Part shown: positions 17,023 to 27,030 of the stretch, one piece after another
How the letters are laid out: the number at the start of each line of letters is the position of its first letter
How positions within the stretch are numbered: the first letter of the stretch is position 1
From: Gulosibacter hominis
Lineage (GTDB): Bacteria; Actinomycetota; Actinomycetes; Actinomycetales; Microbacteriaceae
Direction: 5' to 3'
NCBI RefSeq assembly: GCF_904842695.1
Contig: NZ_CAJGWQ010000008.1
Span: forward strand, 1 to 64,000
Length of the DNA: 64,000 bases
Program-made: the position numbers and the translations under genes
The notes under the pieces: generated by a model
Database searches by the model: none
What the model saw: only the letters and a program-made list of their open reading frames with translations
Told to the model about the DNA's origin: nothing

Positions 17023-18692
17023 TGGAGTGGGCAATTCTTTTTTTGACGCTTGCGACCCTCGCGCTCGCGCTCGGGCTCGCATACAAACCGCTGGGCGACT
17101 ACATGGCCCACGTGTTTACCACCGATACCGACTGGAAAATTGAGCACGGAATTTACCGGATCATCGGTGTCGCACCGCGTGAAGAACAGTCATGGCCGGC
17201 ATACCTGCGCTCGGTTTTGCTGTTCTCAATGAGCGGTGTGCTGTTGCTCTATTTGCTGCAGCGTGTGCAGCAGTGGCTGCCCTATTCCCTCGGCAATGAA
17301 AACGTGGCACCCGGTGTTGCTTTTAACACCGCAGTGTCGTTCGTTACCAACACGAACTGGCAGGCCTACTCGGGCGAGACACTCTCGTACACAGTGCAGC
17401 TTGCCGGTCTGACCGTGCAAAACTTTGTGTCGGCAGCCACCGGTATCGCTGTTGCCGTCGCACTCGTGCGTGGCTTCGCCTATCGCCGCACCGGCACGAT
17501 CGGAAACTTCTGGGTCGATTTGATTCGCGCCAGTTTCCGCATCCTGCTACCGATTTCAATCATCAGCGCGCTGCTGCTGATCGCCGGTGGTGCCATCCAG
17601 AATTTCAACGGCTTTGTCGACGTGCACACGGTGGCCGGCGGTGTTCAGTCGATCCCCGGAGGCCCGGTTGCATCCCAGGAAGTCATTAAAGAACTCGGCA
17701 CCAACGGTGGTGGCTTCTTCAACGCCAACGCCTCACACCCGTTTGAAAACCCGACCGGTTGGACCAGCCTGTTTGAATGCTTCCTGGTGCTCGTGATTCC
17801 GTTTAGCCTGCCACGCACCTTCGGACGCATGGCCGGCGACAACCGTCAGGGCTACGCCATCCTTGGCGCCATGGCCACCCTCTACCTCGTGTCGGTTGTC
17901 ACTCTGGGGGCGGTTGAGCTCATCGGCAGTGGTACCGGGCCCCAGCTCGCGGGAGCTGCGATGGAGGGTAAAGAGGCGCGCTTCGGCATTGTGCACTCGG
18001 TTGTGTACGCCACAACCACCACGCTCACCTCGACCGGTGCGGTTAACTCGATGCACGACTCATACACCTCTTTTGGTGGCATGATGACGACCCTCAACAT
18101 GCTGCTCGGTGAGATCGCACCGGGTGGTGTCGGCTCGGGCCTATACGGCATGCTCATCATCGCAATCATTGCCGTGTTCGTTGCGGGCCTGCTGGTGGGG
18201 CGCACTCCCGAATACATCGGCAAAAAGATCGGGCCGCGCGAAATGAAACTCGCCAGCCTGTACATCCTGGTTATGCCGGTGCTCGTACTCGCGGGAGTCG
18301 CCCTCAGCTTTGGTGTGCCCGCCCTGCGCGACAGCATCATTAGCGAGTCGCTCACCAACACCGGCTCGCACGGGCTCTCAGAGGTGATCTACGCCTTTGC
18401 TTCGGGTGCCAACAACAACGGTTCGGCCTTTGCCGGACTCACCGCCGACACCCCGTGGCTCACGACGGCTATCGCCGTGGCCATGCTCTTCGGTCGATTC
18501 ATTCCGATTGCGCTGGTGCTTGCCCTTGCCGGCTCGCTTGCGCAACAGGATCGACTGCCGGTCACGGCCGGAACTCTACCAACGCACCGTCCGCTCTTTG
18601 TCGGTCTGACCGTTGGCACCGCGATTTTGGTGACCGCCCTGGTGTTCTTCCCAATGCTGACGCTCGGGCCCATCGCTGAAGGACTGTTGTAA
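17022..18692 (+). CDS. kdpA: K+-transporting ATPase potassium-binding subunit KdpA
   Basis: Channel-like subunit of the high-affinity potassium pump, 556 aa with about 10 helices. The four selectivity-filter loops are recognisable: [43 protein letters not shown] and [14 protein letters not shown]. The GTG start fits [19 protein letters not shown]. Length matches KdpA from other bacteria. It is followed two bases later by kdpB. Confidence 0.97.
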   Translation: MEWAILFLTLATLALALGLAYKPLGDYMAHVFTTDTDWKIEHGIYRIIGVAPREEQSWPAYLRSVLLFSMSGVLLLYLLQRVQQWLPYSLGNENVAPGVAFNTAVSFVTNTNWQAYSGETLSYTVQLAGLTVQNFVSAATGIAVAVALVRGFAYRRTGTIGNFWVDLIRASFRILLPISIISALLLIAGGAIQNFNGFVDVHTVAGGVQSIPGGPVASQEVIKELGTNGGGFFNANASHPFENPTGWTSLFECFLVLVIPFSLPRTFGRMAGDNRQGYAILGAMATLYLVSVVTLGAVELIGSGTGPQLAGAAMEGKEARFGIVHSVVYATTTTLTSTGAVNSMHDSYTSFGGMMTTLNMLLGEIAPGGVGSGLYGMLIIAIIAVFVAGLLVGRTPEYIGKKIGPREMKLASLYILVMPVLVLAGVALSFGVPALRDSIISESLTNTGSHGLSEVIYAFASGANNNGSAFAGLTADTPWLTTAIAVAMLFGRFIPIALVLALAGSLAQQDRLPVTAGTLPTHRPLFVGLTVGTAILVTALVFFPMLTLGPIAEGLL

Positions 18693-18694
18693 CA

Positions 18695-20860
18695 ATGACC
18701 TCACTCACTCAATCTGAAACCGTTGCCGACGATGCCACGGAGTCCGCACCTGTTCCCGCACAACCAAACGGGTTCAGTTTCAAACAGGTGCGTGATGCCC
18801 TGCCGCTGGCGCTAAAAAAGCTCGACCCGCGTGAGCAGTGGCACAACCCGGTGATGTTTATCGTCTGGGTTGGTGCCGTGCTTACCACGCTGCTCGCCAT
18901 CATTGAGCCATCCATGGGCGGTCCCGAATCATCTGGTGGCAGCACGGTGCCGGTGTCGTTCACGTTGATCATCGCCATTTGGTTGTGGCTCACCGTGCTG
19001 TTTGCAAACCTGGCCGAGGCGCTCGCCGAGGGCCGCGGTAAGGCACAGGCCGACACCCTGCGTAAAACCCGCATGAGCACGGTGGCCCACCGAGTCGAAA
19101 ACTATTCGGCAGACACAGATGCTGCCGCCGAACACAGCGCCACCAGCGATATTTCGTCTGCCGATCTGCAACTGGGTGACACCGTAGTGGTTTCAGCCGG
19201 TGAACTCATTCCCGGTGATGGCGACATCGTCTGGGGTATCGCGAGCGTTGACGAGTCGGCCATCACCGGTGAATCAGCTCCGGTGGTGCGCGAGTCGGGT
19301 GGTGACCGCTCAGCTGTTACCGGCGGTACTCGAGTGCTCTCTGACCGCATCGTGGTGCGCATCACCTCAAAGCCCGGCGAAACATTCGTCGACCGGATGA
19401 TTGCGCTGGTCGAAGGCGCGGCGCGGCAACGCACCCCGAATGAGATTGCGTTGAACATTCTGCTGGCCTCGCTGTCGATTGTGTTCCTGATGGTGGTGCT
19501 CACCCTCAACCCGATCGCCTCGTATCCGGCGAGCACCGTCAGCATTCCGGTGCTGATCGCGCTGCTGGTGTGCCTCATCCCGACCACCATTGGTGCACTG
19601 CTGTCGGCCATCGGTATCGCCGGTATGGACCGCCTGGTGCAGCGCAATGTGCTCGCCATGTCGGGACGTGCCGTAGAAGCGGCCGGAGACGTCACCACAC
19701 TGCTGCTCGACAAGACCGGCACCATCACCTACGGCAACCGGCGCGCATCCGAATTCGTGCCGATGACCGGCACCGCCGAGGAAGAACTCATTACCGCCGC
19801 CTCACTGTCGTCATTGGCCGACCCCACTCCCGAAGGCAAGTCGATTGTTGAACTGGCTGAAAAACAGCAGGTGGTTGTGGCAGCTGAACCCGCGTCGGTT
19901 GTCGTGCCGTTCACCGCACAAACCCGCATGTCGGGAATTGACCTGCCGGACGGTACCCAGATCCGCAAGGGCGCCGGAACCGCAATCATCGCCTGGCTCG
20001 AAGCGGAAGGTGTCGAAGTGCCTCGCAATCACTTCGCCGAACTCGACGGGTATGTGCACGAGATTTCAGAATCGGGCGGCACGCCGCTGACCGTTGCTCG
20101 AGTTACCGGCGACGGTAAGGGTGAGGTGCTCGGGGTTGTTCATCTAAAAGACATCGTCAAAGACGGTCTCATTGAACGCTTTTCACAGCTGCGCGCCATG
20201 GGTATCCGCACCGTGATGGTGACCGGTGACAACCCGCTCACTGCCGCCGCTATCGCCCGTGAAGCTGGCGTCGACGACTTTCTCGCCGAGGCCACGCCCG
20301 AACAAAAGCTCGAGTACATCCGTAAAGAGCAGGCTGGCGGGCATCTGGTAGCCATGACCGGTGACGGCACCAACGACGCTCCCGCGCTCGCGCAAGCGGA
20401 TGTGGGTGTGGCGATGAACACCGGTACCTCGGCCGCAAAAGAGGCTGGCAATATGGTCGACCTCGACTCCGACCCCACCAAACTCATCGATATTGTTGCC
20501 ATCGGTAAGCAGTTGCTGATGACCCGTGGCGCGCTCACAACTTTTTCGATTGCCAACGACATCGCCAAATATTTCGCGATTATCCCGGCAATCTTCATGG
20601 GCGCTATCCCCGGGCTGGCAGCACTCAACGTGATGGGGCTGCACTCACCGGCGTCGGCAGTGCTCTCGGCCGTCATCTTCAACGCGATCGTGATCGTGTT
20701 CCTGGTTCCGATCGCGTTGCGGGGCGTGTCGTACCGGCCGCTCAGCGCCGACCGTATCCTGCGCCGCAACCTATTGATTTACGGACTCGGCGGCGTCATC
20801 ACCCCGTTTATTGGGATCTGGCTGATCGACCTGCTCGTGCGCCTCATCCCCGGCTTCTAA
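18695..20860 (+). CDS. kdpB: K+-transporting P-type ATPase catalytic subunit KdpB
   Basis: ATP-hydrolysing subunit of KdpFABC, 721 aa. The phosphorylated aspartate is Asp339 in [13 protein letters not shown]. The actuator motif is [15 protein letters not shown] and the hinge motif is [23 protein letters not shown]. The N-terminus is extended by about 25 acidic/Pro residues before the usual KdpB start. It lies in a tight kdpA-B-C run. Confidence 0.97.
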   Translation: MTSLTQSETVADDATESAPVPAQPNGFSFKQVRDALPLALKKLDPREQWHNPVMFIVWVGAVLTTLLAIIEPSMGGPESSGGSTVPVSFTLIIAIWLWLTVLFANLAEALAEGRGKAQADTLRKTRMSTVAHRVENYSADTDAAAEHSATSDISSADLQLGDTVVVSAGELIPGDGDIVWGIASVDESAITGESAPVVRESGGDRSAVTGGTRVLSDRIVVRITSKPGETFVDRMIALVEGAARQRTPNEIALNILLASLSIVFLMVVLTLNPIASYPASTVSIPVLIALLVCLIPTTIGALLSAIGIAGMDRLVQRNVLAMSGRAVEAAGDVTTLLLDKTGTITYGNRRASEFVPMTGTAEEELITAASLSSLADPTPEGKSIVELAEKQQVVVAAEPASVVVPFTAQTRMSGIDLPDGTQIRKGAGTAIIAWLEAEGVEVPRNHFAELDGYVHEISESGGTPLTVARVTGDGKGEVLGVVHLKDIVKDGLIERFSQLRAMGIRTVMVTGDNPLTAAAIAREAGVDDFLAEATPEQKLEYIRKEQAGGHLVAMTGDGTNDAPALAQADVGVAMNTGTSAAKEAGNMVDLDSDPTKLIDIVAIGKQLLMTRGALTTFSIANDIAKYFAIIPAIFMGAIPGLAALNVMGLHSPASAVLSAVIFNAIVIVFLVPIALRGVSYRPLSADRILRRNLLIYGLGGVITPFIGIWLIDLLVRLIPGF

Positions 20861-20881
20861 AAGCGAAAGCGAAAGAAAAAG

Positions 20882-21499
20882 ATGCTGTTTTCAGGTCAGG
20901 GTGGAATCCGCCCGCTGTTCACCGCGGTACGCACCATCCTGGTGTGCACGCTTACCCTCGGCGTTGCCTACACGGCACTCGTCACCGGCCTCGGACAAGT
21001 GCTTATGCCAGCGCAAGCAAACGGTTCGACATTCACCGACACCAGCGGTGAAACTCGCGGTTCGGCACTTATCGGCCAATCATTCCTTGATGCCAATGGC
21101 GAGCCAATTGCTGAGTACTTCCAGTCGCGCCCGTCGGCGGCCGGTGACGGCTATGACGGCACCGCTTCGTCGGGCACCAACTGGGGGCCCGAGAACCCCG
21201 ATTTCATTGAGACAGTAAAAGCGCGCCGCAGCCAGATCGCCGAGTTTAACGGTGTTGCAGAATCGGCAGTGCCGGCCGACGCGGTTACCGCTTCGAGCTC
21301 GGGTCTCGACCCCCACATCAGCGTGGCGTACGCTGACATCCAGATCGAACGAGTAGCCAAAGCCCGCCAGCTTGATGAGCAGCAGGTGCGAGACCTCGTG
21401 GCAGCCCACACCGAGCAGCCCGCGCTGGGATACCTGGGTGAGCCGGTTGTGAATGTCGCCAAGCTCAATCTGGCGCTCGATGAGCTGAAAGGTAACTAA
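20882..21499 (+). CDS. kdpC: K+-transporting ATPase subunit KdpC
   Basis: Single-pass subunit that raises ATP affinity of KdpB. The 205-aa product has an N-terminal helix (about 15-37, TILVCTLTLGVAYTALVTGL), then GSALIGQSF, FQSRPSAAGDGYDGTASSG, NWGPENPDF and DPHISVAYADIQ, all family landmarks. A purine-rich leader (aaagcgaaagcgaaag) before the ATG supplies the ribosome site. Confidence 0.96.
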   Translation: MLFSGQGGIRPLFTAVRTILVCTLTLGVAYTALVTGLGQVLMPAQANGSTFTDTSGETRGSALIGQSFLDANGEPIAEYFQSRPSAAGDGYDGTASSGTNWGPENPDFIETVKARRSQIAEFNGVAESAVPADAVTASSSGLDPHISVAYADIQIERVAKARQLDEQQVRDLVAAHTEQPALGYLGEPVVNVAKLNLALDELKGN

Positions 21500-21502
21500 A
21501 TC

Positions 21503-24001
21503 ATGACCGCACGGGGGCGGCTCCAGGTGCTGCTCGGCGCCGCTCCCGGCGTGGGTAAAACCTATTCGATGCTCGAAACCGGCCGGCAGCTACGCGATGA
21601 CGGTATTGATGTGGTGATCGGCATCGTTGAAACACACGGCCGTGAAGCAACCGCTCGGATGACTGCCGGACTTGAAACGGTGCCGCGCCGGCAGGTGACG
21701 CATCGCGGTGTTGTGCTTGAAGAACTCGACCTGGATGGACTCCTCGAACGGGCACCCCAGGTGGCGCTGGTGGACGAACTCGCCCACACAAACGCGCCGG
21801 GTTCGCAGCACGAAAAACGCTGGGAGGACGTCGAGACGCTACTCGAGGCGGGGATCGACGTCATTTCGACACTCAACATCCAGCACATCGAATCGCTCAA
21901 TGATGTGGTGGAACAGATTACTGGGGTGCCGCAACGCGAAACGGTTCCCGATAGCTTTTTGCGCCACGCGGCCCAGGTTGAAGTTATCGACCTGGCGCCG
22001 CAGGCGCTGCGCGACCGGCTCAGTGGGGGATTCGTGTATCCCGCTGAGCGTATCGACGCGGCGCTGTCGAACTATTTCCGGCTCGGTAACCTCACCGCCC
22101 TGCGCGAGCTGGCCCTACTGTGGCTAGCCGATGAGGTTGACCAGGCGCTGCAGCGCTATCGCGAAGAACACCACATCGACAGTAAGTGGGAGGCACGCGA
22201 GCGCGTAATCGTGGCGCTCACCGGGGGTGAAGAGGGTGAAACCCTACTTCGTCGCGGCGCCCGAATTGCGGCGCGCTCGGCTGGCGGCGAACTCATTGCC
22301 GTGCATGTCACTGTGCAGGACGGGCTGCGAAGTGAAAACCCGGCTGCGCTGGCAAATCAACGGGCCCTGGTCGAAAAACTTGGTGGCACCTACCATCAGG
22401 TCGTCGGCGACGATATTGCCGAAACGCTGATTGAGTTTGCCCGCTCGGTGAACGCGACCCAGCTGGTGCTCGGCGCGAGCCGCCGCGGTTGGCTCTCGAG
22501 CCTCGTCGGCGGGCGTTCGGTGAGCGGCACGGTGATTCGTAATTCTGGCGAGATTGATGTGCACATCGTCAACCACCGTGCTGCCGCCGGGAGGTTTTCG
22601 CTGCCACCGCTGGGCGGCACCCTCAGCCGTGGCCGGCGAATGCTCGGCTACGCGATAGCGCTGATTGGCTGCCCGGCCCTTACCGCGCTGCTGACAATTA
22701 ACCGCTCTGCCGATTCGATTACCACCGATGTGCTCACCTACCAGCTGCTCGTGGTGGTGGTAGCACTGGCTGGCGGTATTTATCCCGCACTGCTGGCGGC
22801 GCTCATGTGCGGGCTGGCGCTCGACTTCTTCTTTATCGAGCCGCTGACTACGGTCACGATCGCCAGCCCATCGCATGTTGTGGCGCTGCTGGTGTACATG
22901 CTGATTGCCGCGCTCGTGAGTTTCGTGGTCGACCGCTCGGTGCGGTACACGCGCGCGGCACGGCGTTCGGCAGCCGAGTCAGAACTCATCCAAACTATCG
23001 CCGGCAGCGTTATTCGAGGCGATAGCGCCATTGAAGCGCTGGTTGACCGCACCCGCGAAGCGTTCCAACTGGATGCGGTTCGCGTGCGGGTTGGTGAGCG
23101 GGTCATTGCAGCAGCTGGCGAGGCGGCAGGTGCGGCCCCGCATACCGTCATTAACCTGGCCGGCGGCGGCGTATTTGAGCTGTTCGGTGGGGAAGTGCCC
23201 TCGAGCGAGCGACGCCTGCTCGCGGTGATTACGGCTCAGCTTGAGGCGGCACTGGAGCACCAGCGGCTCAGCGACACGGCTGAAGAGATCGGTCCGATTG
23301 CCGAATCTGACCGCGTGCGTGGTGCGTTGCTTTCAGCACTCAGTCACGACCTGCGCCGCCCTCTTGCTGCTGCAACCACCGCGGTGGGTGCGCTGCGCAC
23401 GCTCGACGGCAGCCTGTCTGCCGCCAACAAGCAGGAGCTCATCGAAACCGCTGATGAAAGCCTGGCTGCGCTCGGTAATCTTGTGAATGACCTGCTGGAT
23501 GTGAGCCGGCTGCAGGCCGGTGTGCTGCGCATCGCCACCTCTCCGATCGACCCCGCCGAGGCGATCGCACCGGCATTGGATGAACTCGGTGCCGGCCCCT
23601 CGCAGGTGCAGCTTGGGCTCGGGCACGGTGACGCGCTGGTTGAAGCCGACCCGGTGCTGCTGCAGCGAGTGATCGTGAACCTGTTGACCAATGCACTGCG
23701 CCATTCAGCGCCAGGTGATCCGGTGACAGTGACCACCAGCACTTTTGACCAAAATCTCGAGATCCGCATCATCGACCACGGACCGGGCGTGAGCGAAGAC
23801 CGCCACGAAGATATTTTTGTGCCATTTCAGCGTTTGGGCGACACCGATAACTCCAGCGGGCTCGGCCTGGGCTTGGCGCTTTCGCGCGGGTTTGTCGAGG
23901 CCATGCACGGCACCCTCACTCCCGAACAAACCCCCGGCGGCGGTCTTACTATGGTGATCTCTCTGGGTCAGTACCACATCGCCCCGGCAGAGCCGCAGTG
24001 A
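21503..24001 (+). CDS. kdpD: Osmosensitive K+ channel sensor kinase KdpD
   Basis: Membrane kinase that detects potassium limitation and activates KdpE. Domains in order: KdpD N-terminal domain with Walker-A-like GAAPGVGKTYSML (about 10-22), a USP-like domain (about 230-355), four closely spaced helices (DUF4118, about 380-475), a GAF-like region, HisKA with His615 in LSALSHDLRRPLA, and an ATPase with IIDHGPGVS and SSGLGLGLALS. At 832 aa it is a little short but complete. It starts four bases after kdpC. Confidence 0.95.
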   Translation: MTARGRLQVLLGAAPGVGKTYSMLETGRQLRDDGIDVVIGIVETHGREATARMTAGLETVPRRQVTHRGVVLEELDLDGLLERAPQVALVDELAHTNAPGSQHEKRWEDVETLLEAGIDVISTLNIQHIESLNDVVEQITGVPQRETVPDSFLRHAAQVEVIDLAPQALRDRLSGGFVYPAERIDAALSNYFRLGNLTALRELALLWLADEVDQALQRYREEHHIDSKWEARERVIVALTGGEEGETLLRRGARIAARSAGGELIAVHVTVQDGLRSENPAALANQRALVEKLGGTYHQVVGDDIAETLIEFARSVNATQLVLGASRRGWLSSLVGGRSVSGTVIRNSGEIDVHIVNHRAAAGRFSLPPLGGTLSRGRRMLGYAIALIGCPALTALLTINRSADSITTDVLTYQLLVVVVALAGGIYPALLAALMCGLALDFFFIEPLTTVTIASPSHVVALLVYMLIAALVSFVVDRSVRYTRAARRSAAESELIQTIAGSVIRGDSAIEALVDRTREAFQLDAVRVRVGERVIAAAGEAAGAAPHTVINLAGGGVFELFGGEVPSSERRLLAVITAQLEAALEHQRLSDTAEEIGPIAESDRVRGALLSALSHDLRRPLAAATTAVGALRTLDGSLSAANKQELIETADESLAALGNLVNDLLDVSRLQAGVLRIATSPIDPAEAIAPALDELGAGPSQVQLGLGHGDALVEADPVLLQRVIVNLLTNALRHSAPGDPVTVTTSTFDQNLEIRIIDHGPGVSEDRHEDIFVPFQRLGDTDNSSGLGLGLALSRGFVEAMHGTLTPEQTPGGGLTMVISLGQYHIAPAEPQ

Positions 24002-24018
24002 GCAGGAGGGACAACAGC

Positions 24019-24714
24019 ATGAAAATTTTGGTGGCTGATGATGACCCGCAGCTATTGCGGGCGCTGCGTATCACTCTCGCTGCAAAGGGATACGAAATTG
24101 TCACGGCTATCGATGGGAAGGCCGCAGTGGCGGCAGCTATCGACGAAAAACCCGATATTTACGTGCTTGACCTCGGCATGCCGCAGCTCGACGGTATTGA
24201 GGTGATTCAGGGCATCCGGGGCTGGTCGCAGGCACCGATTCTGGTGGTGTCGGGCCGCTCGGGATCGGCCGACAAAGTTGAGGCACTCGATGCGGGTGCT
24301 GACGACTATGTCACCAAACCGTTCGCGATTGATGAGCTGCTGGCACGCATCCGGGCGATGTCACGACGTGTGCCGTACTCGCAAGAACAGCCAGCCGTGA
24401 AGCTGGGGGATGTGGTGGTGGACTTGGCTGCGCACAGTGTCACTCGCGAGAGTGACGGCGGGCCGCGACAGATTCGGTTGACCCCAACCGAGTGGCAGGT
24501 GCTCGAGGCGCTGGTTCGCAATGCCGGCTGCCTAGTGACTCGCGAGACACTATTGGCCAATATTTGGGGCACCGATCATGTGGAAGACACCGGATATCTG
24601 CGGCTGTACGTATCGCAGCTGCGCCGCAAAATTGAGGCAGACCCGTCGAAACCGGTGCATATTTTGACGGAAGCTGGCATGGGGTACCGGCTCGAGGGCG
24701 CGATTCCGATGTGA
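24019..24714 (+). CDS. kdpE: KDP operon response regulator KdpE
   Basis: OmpR/PhoB-type activator of kdpFABC, 231 aa. The receiver has DDDP, phosphosite Asp51 in YVLDLGMPQLDG, and Lys in DDYVTKPF; the winged helix includes LTPTEWQVLEALVRN and LRLYVSQLRRKIE. The frame opens at 23998 inside the kdpD stop, but the ATG at 24019 has ggaggg 8 bases upstream and gives the standard start MKILVADDDPQ. It is the last gene of the kdp operon; lower-GC accessory DNA begins after it. Confidence 0.95.
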   Translation: MKILVADDDPQLLRALRITLAAKGYEIVTAIDGKAAVAAAIDEKPDIYVLDLGMPQLDGIEVIQGIRGWSQAPILVVSGRSGSADKVEALDAGADDYVTKPFAIDELLARIRAMSRRVPYSQEQPAVKLGDVVVDLAAHSVTRESDGGPRQIRLTPTEWQVLEALVRNAGCLVTRETLLANIWGTDHVEDTGYLRLYVSQLRRKIEADPSKPVHILTEAGMGYRLEGAIPM

Positions 24715-24741
24715 GCTGTGAGGCGGGTGCAGCGGTTCTAG

Positions 24742-24924
24742 GTGTGGGTACCGGTCAAGGACGCCGCACTGGTGCTTGGCGTGGATCGGTCAACAATCAC
24801 ACGATGGGTGCAGGCTGGTGAGATCAACACCAAGAAGGAACGGCTGGTCACCATGGTAGAGATTGGTGAGTGCCGCGCCTACAAGATATTGACTGCTGCC
24901 AGGCGCAACCTGAACCTGCTCTAA
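24742..24924 (+). CDS. Small helix-turn-helix protein
   Basis: A 60-aa protein beginning VPVKDAALVLGVDRSTITRWV, an excisionase/MerR-like HTH in which the second helix (DRSTITRWVQAGEI) would read DNA. Only the HTH and a short tail are present. Such proteins are common in phages and islands, and this one marks the left edge of the accessory region behind kdpE. The GTG start is tentative. Partner and target are unknown. Confidence 0.6.
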   Translation: MWVPVKDAALVLGVDRSTITRWVQAGEINTKKERLVTMVEIGECRAYKILTAARRNLNLL

Positions 24925-25020
24925 GCGTGATCGCTGGTGACGAGTTGCTTAGTACATCTGAGATGGACTAGTGTTGTGGCGATAGCTGGGGCTGAAACAG
25001 TGCTCATGAGCGTCAATTCG

Positions 25021-25050
25021 AGAAACCCGTGCATCTCGCACGGGTTTCTG
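25021..25050 (+). terminator. Stem-loop ahead of the DUF3800 gene
   Basis: A 12-bp perfect stem agaaacccgtgc / gcacgggtttct with a short loop. It ends transcription from the HTH gene or insulates the DUF3800 gene. Confidence 0.75.
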
Positions 25051-25072
25051 CGTTTCCAGGCATACTAGTCAA

Positions 25073-25984
25073 ATGCTGCTTGCCTACATCGATGAGATTG
25101 GCGAACCCGGTGCTTTTATCAGCAGGGATCACGCGAGGTTCAATACCCACCCTGCGTTTGGGTACGCCGGGTTCATCATCAATGATCACGATGCTGGCTA
25201 CTTCGCGAGCAAGTTTCAGCAGGAAAAAGCCGCACTATTTGCGAACGAGATACGCGAAAGCGACAGAGATGCTGGGAGATGGGAGAAGAAAGGCTCCGAG
25301 ATCTTCACCGGGAAGACGATGGCCTGTTACCCGCAACAGTTTCGTGTATTTGACGGACTCGTTCGCTTACTGACGGATCGTGGTGGAAAACTCTTCTACT
25401 ACGCCGATGAGAAATCACGGGGGACACCAAAGCAGGCGGTTCTGGATCCTGCCGATAGAGAAACTGCGGCGATGCAAGAGACTCTCAATAGGTTGGCTAC
25501 CTATGCCGAAGCTAAGAAAAGAAACCTGTTGGTGATGATGGATCAAGTCGACGAGAAGCAGCGCAAGAGTCGACTGCAGAGCATGTACGCACATATTCTG
25601 GGACGTGGCACTAGGCGTATTGAGATGCGGCGAATCGTAGAGCCACCAATGCACATTGACAGCCAGCTGAGCGCAAACATCCAATTTGCAGATTGGGTAG
25701 CGGCGTGCGTTGGGCGAGCGATGGACTACCAGCTATTGGAGCACTCGCAGTATCAGTGGGTAACAAACCGGGAGATGGCACCAGCTTTGCATGGCAGTTT
25801 CACGCTTGAATCGAAACTGCATCTATGCCATCGATCGGTTGATGATCTCCATCACTACGAGATTTTTCATAAACATCGCCCGATCTACCCGGTAGTGGAT
25901 GGTCATCGCGTGAGTGCCTCAACTCCGCCTGAAGTGCAACGTAAGATGCTCGGGCGTGCAAGCCGGGATAGTCGACCTCAATAG
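25073..25984 (+). CDS. DUF3800 domain-containing protein
   Basis: A 303-aa protein of the DUF3800 family. The N-terminal YIDEIGEPG corresponds to the family YxDESG(D/E) motif, with conserved acidic residues further on (MMDQVDEKQR). The C-terminal NIQFADWVAACVGRA matches the family LQxADxxA motif. These acidic residues are thought to form an RNase-H-like active site, but function is not established. The gene is frequent in mobile and defence islands. GC here is visibly lower than in the flanking kdp genes, which suggests transfer. No partner gene is adjacent. Confidence 0.8.
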   Translation: MLLAYIDEIGEPGAFISRDHARFNTHPAFGYAGFIINDHDAGYFASKFQQEKAALFANEIRESDRDAGRWEKKGSEIFTGKTMACYPQQFRVFDGLVRLLTDRGGKLFYYADEKSRGTPKQAVLDPADRETAAMQETLNRLATYAEAKKRNLLVMMDQVDEKQRKSRLQSMYAHILGRGTRRIEMRRIVEPPMHIDSQLSANIQFADWVAACVGRAMDYQLLEHSQYQWVTNREMAPALHGSFTLESKLHLCHRSVDDLHHYEIFHKHRPIYPVVDGHRVSASTPPEVQRKMLGRASRDSRPQ

Positions 25985-26186
25985 GTCTCCGAATGCACAC
26001 GTTAATGTGATAGCCTCAGTCGCGTAGTGCCTGAACGCGCAATAAAGACCCCCGGGGCATCTCGAAAAGACCCCGGGGTTCTTGCGTTACACGGTTACTT
26101 GGTGGCCTGGTCAGCCCATTTACGGCCGCGTCCGGACCTAACCGTGGGGGGCAGGTGAATGGCACTCTCCAACTCGCGAAATATGA
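25985..26186. other. Intergenic stretch before the toxin module, with a terminator-like hairpin
   Basis: No gene is supported. At 26044-26083 a stem built around two ccccgggg blocks (aagacccccgggg with ccccggggttctt, one mismatch) looks like a terminator for the DUF3800 gene. The rest reads as degraded coding DNA without a recognisable product. Confidence 0.5.
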
Positions 26187-26315
26187 GCAGCATCGCCGCG
26201 AGTCAATGCGAGAGCGTGCGGGGCTAGGAGCGTTGGCTACGAAACGGTTTCCGGTGCCCCTGCGCGTCATTCCGAGCCGCCAGGTTGGTGGCCGGATGAA
26301 CTGCCAAAGCTCCGT

Positions 26316-26585
26316 GTGAAGGAGTGGAACCACATCCTGTACGGCGACCGAAGCAGAGACGGGAGTTCTGCTGGTGGTCACGCCTATGGCTTCGGGTGGA
26401 GAAATGACCGCAGTGAGTTCCCCAGTGATTGGGATGAGAATCGCATTGCAAAAGCTATCGAGCAAGTGCTCCGGTCAAATCAAACCGGTCGATACAGAAT
26501 TGGCAACGTTAATGGTGTCGACGTAGCAGTTGTGGTCTCGCCCCGGGGACAAGCGGTGAGTGCATTCCCGATAGAGCGGGGATAG
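26316..26585 (+). CDS. Orphan EndoU-type nuclease toxin domain (C-terminal module)
   Basis: The 89-aa stretch reads as a bacterial EndoU RNase domain: HILYGD supplies the first catalytic His, GGHAYGFG the second, then SEFPSDW, IAKAIEQV, and NVNGVDVAVVVSPRGQAVSAFP. This order matches EndoU toxins at the tips of CdiA, WapA and other polymorphic toxins. The frame is open upstream to 26187 without a convincing start, and the upstream codons look like a linker, so the module seems detached from its delivery protein. The GTG at 26316 is the first usable start. A probable immunity gene follows after 9 bases. If translated alone it would be a cytoplasmic RNase. Confidence 0.7.
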   Translation: MKEWNHILYGDRSRDGSSAGGHAYGFGWRNDRSEFPSDWDENRIAKAIEQVLRSNQTGRYRIGNVNGVDVAVVVSPRGQAVSAFPIERG

Positions 26586-26594
26586 AGTGGGGAC

Positions 26595-26861
26595 ATGGAA
26601 ACGTACGTGCAAGAGAATGCGGGGGTAGTATTTGTTGCGCTGAAGCCGTGGCTGACTGCTGAGCAAACCACGCATGTACAAGAGGCACTCGATGCTGGAG
26701 AACCAAGCGTCGCGATGCTCTTAGATTCTGACGCCTTCCCGCATGCAACCGACGCTGTTCGTCTTCAAGTCCGTCGAATGGTTGCTGAATCGGTTGGTGT
26801 CGATGACGTCGCATATGACGATCTCGTTGACGAATACCAACTGCAAGCTAGGACGCTCTAG
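26595..26861 (+). CDS. Small acidic protein, probable EndoU immunity protein
   Basis: An 88-aa acidic, soluble protein (METYVQENAGVVFVALKPWL at the start, VDEYQLQARTL at the end). No family was recognised. It begins 9 bases after the EndoU domain stop, has a gtgggg ribosome site, and its small acidic character fits immunity proteins. The immunity role is inferred from position only. Confidence 0.6.
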   Translation: METYVQENAGVVFVALKPWLTAEQTTHVQEALDAGEPSVAMLLDSDAFPHATDAVRLQVRRMVAESVGVDDVAYDDLVDEYQLQARTL

Positions 26862-26926
26862 CCCACCCGAACCACTGCGACTCAGCACAAACTGCTACCG
26901 CTAACTGAAATCGGCTGTGTAGCGAT

Positions 26927-26954
26927 AAAACACCCACCCCAGGCGGGTGTTTTC
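26927..26954 (+). terminator. Terminator after the toxin-immunity pair
   Basis: Stem aaaacaccc / gggtgtttt followed by a T-rich tract, 65 bases after the putative immunity gene. It closes the two-gene unit. Confidence 0.8.
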
Positions 26955-27030
26955 ATTTTCCCCTTCCCTCCGCTGAGGGGTTGTGTCAGCAGCCAACGAC
27001 GCCCGTACGGGCGGGAGAAGCACAACTGTC

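Noticed and set aside
26016-26465. 149-aa minus-strand frame across the EndoU region
   Set aside because: No domain, overlaps the terminator-like hairpin, and the plus strand gives a clear EndoU match.
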